From assembly GCA_016787785.1 (NCBI GenBank), contig JAEUTO010000006.1, positions 558,001-622,000 of the forward strand: DNA of 64,000 bases, read 5' to 3'. How positions within the stretch are numbered: the stretch's first letter is position 1; every line of letters begins with the position of its first letter. Made by a program: the position numbers and the translations under genes. Below the pieces are notes generated by a model that was not told the origin of the DNA, searched no databases, and saw only the letters and a list, made by a program, of their open reading frames with translations. Positions 7,771-14,926 of the stretch are shown in pieces. The stretch comes from Bacteroidia bacterium (GTDB lineage Bacteria > Bacteroidota > Bacteroidia > B-17B0 > Aurantibacillaceae).

Positions 7771-9123
7771 ATGAAATCCTTTTTGAGATCAACGCTGTTA
7801 GTTCTTTTACTGAATTTGGTATTTCAGCAAAGCGCATTTTCTCAAAACAAAAAAATAGATTCTCTAAAGCTCGTACTTAAAAGCGAAAAGGTAGATACAG
7901 CAAGGCTTTCGTTGTTGATTGCGTTGGCGGATGAGTCTACAATTTTTGATTCAACTATGAACTATTTAAATACTGCGGTGAAGCTGGCAGATAAATTATT
8001 GATCGAGAATAGGGAAAATTCACCGGCAATAAAAAAAAGCATACTCGCTAATAAAGCTGCAGCATTTCACCAAATTGCCTATGAAATAGAGAAGCGTGGT
8101 AATGTAGAGGAAGCTATACTTTATTGGGAACGATCGTTAAAAATAAGTGAGGAGATAGGAAATAAATTAGAAGCGGCTTATACACTTGGTAGCATTGCTT
8201 ATGTTTATACTACTCAACACGATTATCAAAAGGCCATTGATATTTATTTAAGAAACCTGGATTTTTACCTTAAGATCGGAAATAAGGCAAAAATTGCAGA
8301 TATGTATAATAACCTTGGTGTGATGAACAGGCAGTTGGGCAATGTAAACGATGCTTTTAAGTATTGGGAGCGTTGTCTAAAAATGCAGGAAGAGCTTGGC
8401 GATAAATTTGATCTGGGTATTACACATTATAATATGGCTATGGCATATATGGATAAAAAAAATCTGGATAAAGCCTTGGATCACTATTTTAAAAGCCTTG
8501 ATATGAACCGGCAGATAGATGATATAGACGGCGTGTCGCTTGCGTTGAGTGGTATTAGCGATGTTTATTGCGAGAAAAAAAATTATAATATGTCTCTTGC
8601 ATACATTGACAGTGCATTGACCTTATCAAAACAATTAGGGCTGGCGAGTAATTTAAAAGCAACAGAAAAAGTGGCATATAACGTTTTTGCCGCTGCCGGT
8701 GATTTTAAAAAAGCTTTTGTACATTACAAAGAATATGTGAAGTATGCCGATAGTTTAACGAATGAAAAAACACGCAAAGCGACTATAAAAAACCAATTAA
8801 AATTTGAATACGAAAAAAAAGAGGCCATTATTAAGGAGCAGCAGGAGAAAGAACGCGCTGTTGCAGAGGAAAAAGACAGGTTTCAAAAAATAGTTATTTT
8901 ATCGGTTGTAGTTGGTTTATTATTGGTACTGGTGTTTGCTGTTTTTATTTTCAGATCATTAAAAGTTACGAAGCAACAAAAACATATTATTGAAGAAAAG
9001 CAAAAAGAGATCCTTGATAGTATTCGTTATGCAAAGCGGATCCAGAATTCTTTATTACCTACCGATAGGTATATTGATAAAGTGCTTTCAGGGAATAAGA
9101 AAGACGGCAATGCGAAGCATTGA
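7771..9123 (+). CDS. TPR membrane protein, SpoIIE-less paralogue 1
   Basis: Starting at the ATG at 7771 the 450-residue protein has a signal peptide (MKSFLRSTLLVLLLNLVFQQ, cleaved near FSQ), then about five TPR units (for example KAKIADMYNNLGVMNRQLGN), a helical segment rich in E and K, one membrane helix (IVILSVVVGLLLVLVFAVFI), and a juxtamembrane coil KQKEILDSIRYAKRIQNSLL. In Bacteroidota signalling proteins this last motif normally leads directly into a SpoIIE/PP2C phosphatase domain; here the protein stops about 25 residues later with the tail KKDGNAKH. The tail and stop codon are encoded by a REP-like hairpin (9109-9123), so the phosphatase part appears to be missing or lost. It is probably an envelope sensor or scaffold. 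Its paralogue is at 10596-12077. Confidence 0.85.
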   Translation: MKSFLRSTLLVLLLNLVFQQSAFSQNKKIDSLKLVLKSEKVDTARLSLLIALADESTIFDSTMNYLNTAVKLADKLLIENRENSPAIKKSILANKAAAFHQIAYEIEKRGNVEEAILYWERSLKISEEIGNKLEAAYTLGSIAYVYTTQHDYQKAIDIYLRNLDFYLKIGNKAKIADMYNNLGVMNRQLGNVNDAFKYWERCLKMQEELGDKFDLGITHYNMAMAYMDKKNLDKALDHYFKSLDMNRQIDDIDGVSLALSGISDVYCEKKNYNMSLAYIDSALTLSKQLGLASNLKATEKVAYNVFAAAGDFKKAFVHYKEYVKYADSLTNEKTRKATIKNQLKFEYEKKEAIIKEQQEKERAVAEEKDRFQKIVILSVVVGLLLVLVFAVFIFRSLKVTKQQKHIIEEKQKEILDSIRYAKRIQNSLLPTDRYIDKVLSGNKKDGNAKH

Positions 9124-9226
9124 GCGGGGAGGGTGCGTTGACTAGCAAAAAATCTTTTTATTTATTTTTCGCCTTACTTTTCGGCTAAGGAAAAGTAAAG
9201 AAGAAAAATTGTGCTGCCGCACAAAG
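9103..9226 (+). repeat. 124-bp dispersed repeat, copy A
   Basis: It matches 13816-13939 with only about three differences over 124 bases. Parts in order are the hairpin CAATGCGAAGCATTG, the G-rich tail AGCGGGGAGGG, an AT-rich stretch, a 9-bp stem TTACTTTTC / GAAAAGTAA, and the end GCCGCACAAAG. The first 21 bases are the last codons and stop of the TPR gene. Confidence 0.85.
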
Positions 9227-9395
9227 CTGGCCCAAAGTTCGCGCAGATTTGTAATCCCTGCGTTTATCTTAAAATTCCAAATTATTTAGTCGCACTACAT
9301 TAGCCTTTAGTCTAAAACTTAAGCGCAAGCAAAACTATTGCTCAAAGCTACCGATAAATGCCTATTTTCGCGGCTTAATTTAAAATCAGATCGAA

Positions 9396-9926
9396 ATGAA
9401 AAAAATAATTTGCATTGCCATCATTGCCTTAATGAGTTTTAGCAGCTGTATGTATGTTGGCTTCTTTGGTAAACGTCCGCTTTATTTAGTAGGCGCACCC
9501 GATGATATACAAGTAAAACACAATGGCAAAAAGATAGATGTAAAAGAAATAACCATGGCAAATTTTGTTACACAACAGCATTCAGCCAACGTAAGAGAGA
9601 AAACTAAGTTTCGCCATCCGGCAGCATTAATAAAAGTAAGAAGCAAGAACAAAATTGAACTTACTTCAGACGGTAAAACAGCAACTGTTGATGTGAAAGG
9701 AAAAGCCGGAAAAGGAATACTTTTTTTGGTGCTTGAAGCCCCAATTACATTAGGTATTGGAACAATTGTTGATCTGGCCACTGTTTCTTTTTTCTACCCG
9801 GCTTCAAAATATGTTGATGTTAAAGCGGCATTTACCAATACAACACCTAAAACCAAAAAAGAGTTGTACAATATTGCTTTAGAAAATTCGAGCAAAGAGG
9901 TTACAACTGAAATAAGAACAAAATAA
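9396..9926 (+). CDS. Small predicted lipoprotein of unknown function
   Basis: The 176-residue product starts MKKIICIAIIALMSFSSCMY, a lipoprotein signal with the lipobox FSSC (cysteine 18), so it should be lipid-anchored in the outer or inner membrane. The rest (PLYLVGAPDDIQVKHNGKKI and following) is beta-rich, with one hydrophobic stretch near residues 109-135 (GKGILFLVLEAPITLGIGTI) that may be a membrane-embedded or buried hairpin. I do not recognise a named family, although short lipoproteins of this layout are common in Bacteroidota. It is followed after 2 bases by another secreted orphan, so the two probably form an operon. Confidence 0.75.
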   Translation: MKKIICIAIIALMSFSSCMYVGFFGKRPLYLVGAPDDIQVKHNGKKIDVKEITMANFVTQQHSANVREKTKFRHPAALIKVRSKNKIELTSDGKTATVDVKGKAGKGILFLVLEAPITLGIGTIVDLATVSFFYPASKYVDVKAAFTNTTPKTKKELYNIALENSSKEVTTEIRTK

Positions 9927-9928
9927 GA

Positions 9929-10552
9929 ATGAAGAGTTATATCCTGGCTTTAATTTTTCTTAGCTCCTGTTTTAATTTAATTTCTCAAAATATTAAATAC
10001 ACAGGGCTCAGTAAAATTTATTACTACAAAACAGTAGATCGTTTTTTTGCTCACAAAAAAGATTCGTTTGTAGGCAAGGATATGGTTTACAATTACGGAA
10101 AACTCTCTTACGTTGATGAAAAAACCAATAGAAAGATCAAATTCCGTCTTCATAAAGACTCTGCCATATTTGCATTTAGATTAGACAACGGTACAAGTCA
10201 TTCTCCAATTTACGCTATAAACAATGGTGAAAAAAGATATGGCGTTTACATGGGTGGTAGTAAAGACCTGTTCTTGGTTTTGTATTCTCAGCTTGATTTT
10301 TATAGCGTAAATTACGATAAAGAAAACTATGCTTTAGGATATGGAGGGGCAGTTAACCAGTTTGGTTATTACATCATGTTCACTAAAAAAGGTTTAATAT
10401 CTAAAAAGAATGGCAGTATAGAACACTTTATACAAGATAACGAAGAACTGTATAAAAAATATATGGACTTTAAAGCGAACGCCACAACGTATAACTTTAA
10501 TAAGAATTATGTGTCTATACAAATTGAATATTTGTATGCGTATAATCATTAA
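9929..10552 (+). CDS. Secreted protein of unknown function
   Basis: The 207-residue protein begins MKSYILALIFLSSCFNLISQ, an export signal. LSSC resembles a lipobox, but cleavage at ISQ is equally possible, so I cannot say whether it is lipidated. The mature part is rich in tyrosine, lysine and asparagine with beta-strand-like alternation and no motif I recognise. The start codon lies 2 bases after the stop of the preceding lipoprotein gene, indicating one transcript and possibly a joint role in the envelope. It ends at 10552, immediately before the promoter of the second TPR gene. Confidence 0.7.
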   Translation: MKSYILALIFLSSCFNLISQNIKYTGLSKIYYYKTVDRFFAHKKDSFVGKDMVYNYGKLSYVDEKTNRKIKFRLHKDSAIFAFRLDNGTSHSPIYAINNGEKRYGVYMGGSKDLFLVLYSQLDFYSVNYDKENYALGYGGAVNQFGYYIMFTKKGLISKKNGSIEHFIQDNEELYKKYMDFKANATTYNFNKNYVSIQIEYLYAYNH

Positions 10553-10584
10553 TTTGTGATCCGTTCCCGAAATGCTTACATTAG
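10553..10584 (+). promoter_or_regulatory. Promoter of the second TPR gene
   Basis: A -33 TTTG (10553-10556), 20-bp spacer and -7 TACATTAG (10577-10584) mirror the promoter at 6653-6684. The ATG at 10572 lies inside this promoter, so translation more likely starts downstream at the TTG at 10596. Confidence 0.5.
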
Positions 10585-10595
10585 TAATACATTTC

Positions 10596-12077
10596 TTGAG
10601 AACTAAAAACGTCATATCCACTCTTCTTCTTGCGCTTTTATTACAAGGGCGGTTATTTTCACAAGATAAAAATCCTGTAGTAGATAGTCTGCAAACTCTT
10701 CTGGCGAAAGCCACGCACGATACTATTCGTTGTGCTTTGCTCAACCAAATGATAGAAGCTGAGAACGATGATAAGATCTGGCCGGCATATAACGTAAAAT
10801 TAAAAGCTATTTGTGAGAAGAATATAAAAAGTAATGGTCCGTATACCAATACATTTTTAAGTTACATGGCCCAGGCCAATGGTAATGATGCTTTTTTAAA
10901 ATTGCAGGAAGGTAAAGTTACCGAGGCTTTAAAAAGCTATAAAGAGAATTTAGACATCCAGCAAAAGATAGGGGATAAGGGCGGCATGGGTAGCACCTTT
11001 TATGCCATTGGCGTTATTTACCAGAATCAGGGCGATGCACCCGGCGCATTAGAATATTATTTTAAAAGCCTGAAGATACAGGAAGAGATAAAAGATAAAA
11101 AGAACATGGCCTATACCTTAAATATTATTGGCATCATGTATAAAGAGCAGGGCAATTACGCTAAAGGACTCGACTACTATTTTAAGAGTTTAAAGCTTCG
11201 CGAAGAAGTAAAACATAAAAAGGGAATAGCGCAATCATTAAATAATATTGGCGGCGTATTTATGGAATTGCATAATACTTCAAAAGCCTTTTATTATTTT
11301 GAAAAAAGCTTAAAGATGCAGGAAGAGGTGAACGATAAAATTGGGATGGGTTATTCATTAAGTAATATTGGAAGGATCTATGAAACTATGAATGATAACG
11401 AAAAAGCTTTGGCTTCTTACAACAGGGCCTATAAGATACTTGAAGAGGCTGAAGATAAAGAGGGGATGAGCAATGCGCTGTACAATATTTCTGCATTATT
11501 ATTTAAGACCGGTAAAACCGGCGAAGCATTAAAACTTGCTGAAAGATGTTTGCAACTCTCGCAGAAATTAGGTTACCCCGACAAAATAAACGCGCCCAGT
11601 AATTTATTAAGTAAAATATATTTTAAGAACGGAGATTACAAAAAAGCCTACGAAATGCAAGTGCTCTATAAACAAATGGACGACAGTATCAATAAGGTTG
11701 TCAACCGAAAAGCTATTGCACAGAAAACATTTCAGCATGCTTACGAGAAAAAAGCAGCGCAGGATAGTTTACGGGTTCTTGAAGAGAAAAAAGTTGCGGC
11801 ACTTGAATTAAAGCAAGAGAATAACAGGGGGTATTTTTTATATGGCGGTTTGGCGCTGACTTTATTGTTTGGTGTTTTTATGTTCAATCGCTTTAGGGTA
11901 ACGCAAAAGCAAAAGAAAATCATTGAAGATCAAAAATTAGTTGTTGATGAAAAACAAAAAGAGATCCTTGATTCTATTCGATATGCAAAACGGATACAGG
12001 ATTCTTTATTGCCTACAGACAGGTATATTGATAAGGTTTTATCAGAGAATAATAAAGACGGCAATGCAAAGCATTGA
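10596..12077 (+). CDS. TPR membrane protein, SpoIIE-less paralogue 2
   Basis: I choose the TTG at 10596: it gives the signal peptide MRTKNVISTLLLALLLQGRL cleaved near FSQ, and the ATG at 10572 overlaps the predicted promoter. The 493-residue product has an N-terminal helical region, about six TPR units with the repeated pattern ALEYYFKSLKIQEEIKDKKN, a membrane helix (YFLYGGLALTLLFGVFMF) and the coil VDEKQKEILDSIRYAKRIQD. As in paralogue 1, the protein ends shortly after the motif SLLPTDRYIDKVL, which normally precedes a SpoIIE phosphatase, and its last residues KDGNAKH come from a REP-like hairpin. Such proteins are typical envelope sensors; the partner phosphatase is not encoded beside it. 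Confidence 0.85.
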   Translation: MRTKNVISTLLLALLLQGRLFSQDKNPVVDSLQTLLAKATHDTIRCALLNQMIEAENDDKIWPAYNVKLKAICEKNIKSNGPYTNTFLSYMAQANGNDAFLKLQEGKVTEALKSYKENLDIQQKIGDKGGMGSTFYAIGVIYQNQGDAPGALEYYFKSLKIQEEIKDKKNMAYTLNIIGIMYKEQGNYAKGLDYYFKSLKLREEVKHKKGIAQSLNNIGGVFMELHNTSKAFYYFEKSLKMQEEVNDKIGMGYSLSNIGRIYETMNDNEKALASYNRAYKILEEAEDKEGMSNALYNISALLFKTGKTGEALKLAERCLQLSQKLGYPDKINAPSNLLSKIYFKNGDYKKAYEMQVLYKQMDDSINKVVNRKAIAQKTFQHAYEKKAAQDSLRVLEEKKVAALELKQENNRGYFLYGGLALTLLFGVFMFNRFRVTQKQKKIIEDQKLVVDEKQKEILDSIRYAKRIQDSLLPTDRYIDKVLSENNKDGNAKH

Positions 12078-12133
12078 AAATCGAAATAGATTTCCAACTC
12101 ACTTTAACAAATAAGAAAAATATCGGATTAATC

Positions 12134-12174
12134 TTTGCCGTTACTTTTTGTGTCAAGACAAAAAGTAAGGCAAA
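12134..12174. terminator. Hairpin between convergent genes (possible bidirectional terminator)
   Basis: TTACTTTTTGT (12141-12151) pairs with ACAAAAAGTAA (12158-12168). GCC/GGC and TTT/AAA pairs extend the stem across one bulged G. It lies between the converging TPR and channel genes. Its core resembles the TTACTTTTC / GAAAAGTAA stem inside the 124-bp repeat. Confidence 0.5.
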
Positions 12175-12218
12175 AAAATAATAAAGAGATTTTTTGTAGT
12201 TAAATCTAACCGCTCACG

Positions 12219-13181
12219 CTAAGCTTTACTCGCATCCCAAATGTAATACACATTTAAAATAAGATAAATTGTAAGTAAAATTATTGATGCATACTTGTCG
12301 AAACGGTTGGCGCGTTTAATTTCGTGTTTCTTTAAAAGATTTAGCGCATAAATACTGGAAGCTATCACACCAAAAATAAAAACAAGTGTAAGACCATGCA
12401 ACGTATCTACCAAAGTAAACGAAGAAGATTCGGGTAGGGCAGAGTCGATAACATATTTGTTACCAATTACTGCAAATAACGCGCCTACACTTAAACCAAA
12501 ACGCGATTCAATACTATCTGCATGAATAAAGAAACAAGCAAAGGCAATTAAAAACGCCACGTACATACCAATGAACATTTTAAAGAAAAGGCCCATGGCT
12601 TCACGCGCCAAACCTATCTTTACTTTAAACTGGCTATACTCGGTATGCGGCTTTGGTTGCGAATCGTCGCCAAAAGCCGTTTCATATGCTTTTATTTTTG
12701 TAGACACTGCAAAAGAATCAATGCTCCAACCATTTACCGTAAAACGCGGGTCGTAATGTTTGCCAAGCGTATCAGCAACAAATATTAAGGACCTTGAATC
12801 GTATTGTGAGTTCTCTATTGAGAGTCTTAATTTCTGGCGGTCGAAGGGAAAACTGTTTATTTGCCATGAATCTTTCATCACACATTGTAATTTCATAATG
12901 ATATAGATCTTGTTGCCGGTAGTGTCGATAGTAGAAAATGATTTTACAACCGTTTTAGCCCCTGGCACTTCAAGGTTCTGTACAAAATCAAAATCTTTAT
13001 TTTTATATTTTAGCCAGAGCCAAAGGTTTACGGTGAATTCTTTTTGTTTAAAATCTATATCGTGAATGCTGGTAATGTAAATACCGGTGTAAACGGTATC
13101 GGGGGTCTCTGTTTGTGAAAATGACGTTTTGCTTAAGAAGATAAAGAAGAAAGAAAGTAGTAAAGACTTAATTAGGTTCAT
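12219..13181 (-). CDS. Pentameric ligand-gated ion channel homologue (Cys-loop family)
   Basis: The 320-residue protein matches the prokaryotic GLIC/ELIC type in length and layout. A signal peptide (residues 1-23) is followed by an extracellular beta-sandwich with NLWLWLKYK (52-60) and SFPFDRQKLRLSIENSQYD (110-128), the counterpart of the Cys-loop without its cysteines. Four membrane helices follow, at about 196-219, 227-249, 256-283 and 297-315. The pore-lining second helix is SRFGLSVGALFAVIGNKYVI. Such proteins assemble as pentamers in the inner membrane and open on binding a ligand or protons; the ligand here is unknown. The gene faces the TPR gene across a hairpin. The ATG at 13181 is well supported by the signal peptide. 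Confidence 0.85.
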   Translation of the reverse strand: MNLIKSLLLSFFFIFLSKTSFSQTETPDTVYTGIYITSIHDIDFKQKEFTVNLWLWLKYKNKDFDFVQNLEVPGAKTVVKSFSTIDTTGNKIYIIMKLQCVMKDSWQINSFPFDRQKLRLSIENSQYDSRSLIFVADTLGKHYDPRFTVNGWSIDSFAVSTKIKAYETAFGDDSQPKPHTEYSQFKVKIGLAREAMGLFFKMFIGMYVAFLIAFACFFIHADSIESRFGLSVGALFAVIGNKYVIDSALPESSSFTLVDTLHGLTLVFIFGVIASSIYALNLLKKHEIKRANRFDKYASIILLTIYLILNVYYIWDASKA

Positions 13182-13182
13182 T

Positions 13183-13215
13183 TTTGTGTTTTATAAAGAG
13201 AAATTTGTATTTTAG
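13183..13215 (+). promoter_or_regulatory. Possible promoter of the 13252 gene
   Basis: TTTG (13183-13186), a 21-bp spacer and TATTTTAG (13208-13215) give a near-consensus Bacteroidota promoter 37 bases before the ATG at 13252. It overlaps the first bases upstream of the divergent channel gene. Confidence 0.35.
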
Positions 13216-13251
13216 AATAAACAAACAAGGTACAAAATAGTTTAAGAATAC

Positions 13252-13746
13252 ATGAAGAAGGCTTTTGCATTATTATTTTTTTTACTTAGCATAAGTGGAT
13301 CTTACGCGCAGGAATTAATAGATCATCCTTCAGAAACAAACAAGGATACTATAAATAAAAAAACGAAGATCATTAATGCAATCTTTCTACAAGACCGTTT
13401 TACATTGATGACGGGCTCTAATGGTTGTTTTCATAGCGTTTCGGTAGAGTATACATTTATTAAAAAAGCCGGTAAGGTTGAAGTAACTTATGTGAAACGC
13501 TATAACCAACAGGATAAAGAACCGAAATGTAAAGGCCGAATAAAATTAACTCCTCAAAAATTAAAGGCCATACAGGATCTTTGCATACACGGTTTAAAAA
13601 TAAAACAGTCTTTTTGCACCACCAGCGTTGATTTTGAGTTGAAAGGCAAACTACAGCATGTTACTTTTAATGATAGTCGTTGCAGTGCTGATGATGATAT
13701 TATGCAACAAATAGAAAAGATAGTAGGGGTGTGTAAGGATTTTTAA
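13252..13746 (+). CDS. Secreted protein of unknown function
   Basis: The 164-residue product has a signal peptide (MKKAFALLFFLLSISGSYAQ). The mature part holds four or five cysteines, in the segments GSNGCFHSVSVEYTF, EPKCKGRIKL, DLCIHGLKI, SFCTT and DSRCSADDD, which suggests disulfides in the periplasm or outside the cell. The pattern SVEYTFIKKAGKVEVTYVKR is beta-rich. I do not recognise the family. It is divergent from the channel gene and stands alone, followed by the repeat unit at 13773-14010. Confidence 0.7.
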   Translation: MKKAFALLFFLLSISGSYAQELIDHPSETNKDTINKKTKIINAIFLQDRFTLMTGSNGCFHSVSVEYTFIKKAGKVEVTYVKRYNQQDKEPKCKGRIKLTPQKLKAIQDLCIHGLKIKQSFCTTSVDFELKGKLQHVTFNDSRCSADDDIMQQIEKIVGVCKDF

Positions 13747-13772
13747 TGCATTAAAAATCTTTAGTAGTTTTT

Positions 13773-14010
13773 GAATAATTTCTGAATTTAGTTTTGGTGT
13801 CACTTTTTGCCTGATGACGGCAATGCGAAGCATTGAGCGGGGAGGGTGCGTTGACAAGCAAAAAATCTTTTTATTTATTTTTCGCCTTACTTTTCGACTA
13901 AGGAAAAGTAAAGAAGAAAAATTGTGTTGCCGCACAAAGAAGGTCAATATGTTAAGGTATATTTACCTTTCACTAAAAGTGACGCCAAAGATTAAGTTTT
14001 CAGAAAATTC
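13773..14010. mobile_element. MITE-like unit with imperfect ~38-bp terminal inverted repeats
   Basis: The left end at 13773-13809 and the right end at 13973-14010 are imperfect inverted copies. The common core, read inward from the right end, is AAAAGTGACRCCAAA followed by TAA and CAGAAA. The unit is about 238 bp, encodes no plausible protein, and encloses copy B of the 124-bp repeat. It may be a non-autonomous mobile element or a large hairpin. No obvious target-site duplication was identified. Confidence 0.4.
13816..13939 (+). repeat. 124-bp dispersed repeat, copy B
   Basis: Copy B of the element at 9103-9226, with about three substitutions. Here it is intergenic and not part of a reading frame. 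It carries the GAA-loop hairpin (13821-13835), the G-rich tail (13836-13846) and the TTACTTTTC / GAAAAGTAA stem. Confidence 0.85.
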
Positions 14011-14051
14011 AAGGGGTAGAAAATAGTTTGAATTCTTGCGGAATGCGAGAA

Positions 14052-14810
14052 CTACTTCTTAAACGTATGGTGCAAGACCATCGCCAGGCGAATACCGGCT
14101 CTTACGAGTTGTTTTTCTATTACTGTTTTATTCTTATCAACGTAATCTTGATTTATTTTTTCTTGAAAATTATAAACTTCAGGAAGTAAGGTACGCGCTT
14201 CATTCATCCATACTTCTACATTGTTATTTTGAATTTTCTTTTTTTCTTCTGCGCTCATTTTATTGGCAAGCGTTAAGCAATCGCTTAAAGAAATGTTAGT
14301 TTCTTCAATAATTTCAGAGTCCCACACTTTATGAAGATTTGTTTTTCTTTTTAAGAATTGTAGTTCTACTTCGTTACCACCTTTATCGGCCTTGTAGCCG
14401 CAGTGCAGAGGTTGATGCAGATCGCCGATCAAATGAAAAAGAACTTTGAGTGCAAAATAAATATTTTCTTTATCGCGAGGCCCTTTTTCTTTTAAAACAG
14501 AAATATAAATTTCTATTTGATTGACAACTTCGGGATCTTTTGTTTTTACGTAAGTTTTATCTTTCTCAACATTTACGTAATGCCAGGGCTTTAAATAATC
14601 GTATTCGTGTTGCCCACGCACTTCATCCATCCAAACAGAAGCTTCTTCAAAACTCATTGCGCCTAAAAATTTTTGTACCGAATCAACCACCTGTTTTTCT
14701 AAACATTGTTTTGCAATGGCGGCAATTATTTTATGTCCCTTAACGCCCCATGCAAACGTGGAAGAGGGAAGGAGTACTGCGAAAAATAGTATGATGAGTG
14801 TCTTTTTCAA
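14052..14810 (-). CDS. S1/P1 family nuclease, secreted
   Basis: The mature protein begins WGVKGHKIIAAIAKQCLEKQ directly after a signal peptide, as in S1/P1 nucleases, whose N-terminal tryptophan helps bind zinc. Further zinc ligands are visible in KPWHYVNVEKD, FHLIGDLHQPLHCGYKAD, KGGN and NLHKVWDSEII. These match the trinuclear zinc site of the family, which cleaves single-stranded DNA or RNA. I use the TTG at 14810, which starts a normal signal sequence (KKTLIILFFAVLLPSSTFA). The upstream ATG at 14867 lies in the rpoC terminator and before a TAACTTTA box. The protein should act in the periplasm or outside the cell, probably scavenging nucleic acid. Confidence 0.85.
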   Translation of the reverse strand: MKKTLIILFFAVLLPSSTFAWGVKGHKIIAAIAKQCLEKQVVDSVQKFLGAMSFEEASVWMDEVRGQHEYDYLKPWHYVNVEKDKTYVKTKDPEVVNQIEIYISVLKEKGPRDKENIYFALKVLFHLIGDLHQPLHCGYKADKGGNEVELQFLKRKTNLHKVWDSEIIEETNISLSDCLTLANKMSAEEKKKIQNNNVEVWMNEARTLLPEVYNFQEKINQDYVDKNKTVIEKQLVRAGIRLAMVLHHTFKK

Positions 14811-14866
14811 TTTACTAAAGGTATAACGCTTCTGTAAACCTAAAGTTACGGAATTAATAATAAACA

Positions 14867-14896
14867 AAAAGCCCCGATATTTCTATCAGGGCTTTT
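14867..14896. terminator. Terminator downstream of rpoC
   Basis: AAAAGCCC pairs with GGGCTTTT, and GATA with TATC, around a TTTC loop with one mismatch in the stem. T-rich sequence flanks it on both strands. It follows the rpoC stop by 30 bases and precedes the S1/P1 gene on the same strand. Confidence 0.75.
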
Positions 14897-14926
14897 AAAT
14901 TATAAATTATGAATTTGAAATTAAGC

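Noticed and set aside
10572-10595. ATG at 10572 as start of the second TPR gene
   Set aside because: It lies between the -33 and -7 boxes of a promoter, and the TTG at 10596 gives a better signal peptide.
13814-14026. Open frame of 70 codons inside the repeat unit
   Set aside because: It is the translation of repeat DNA, has no export or domain features, and contains the hairpins.
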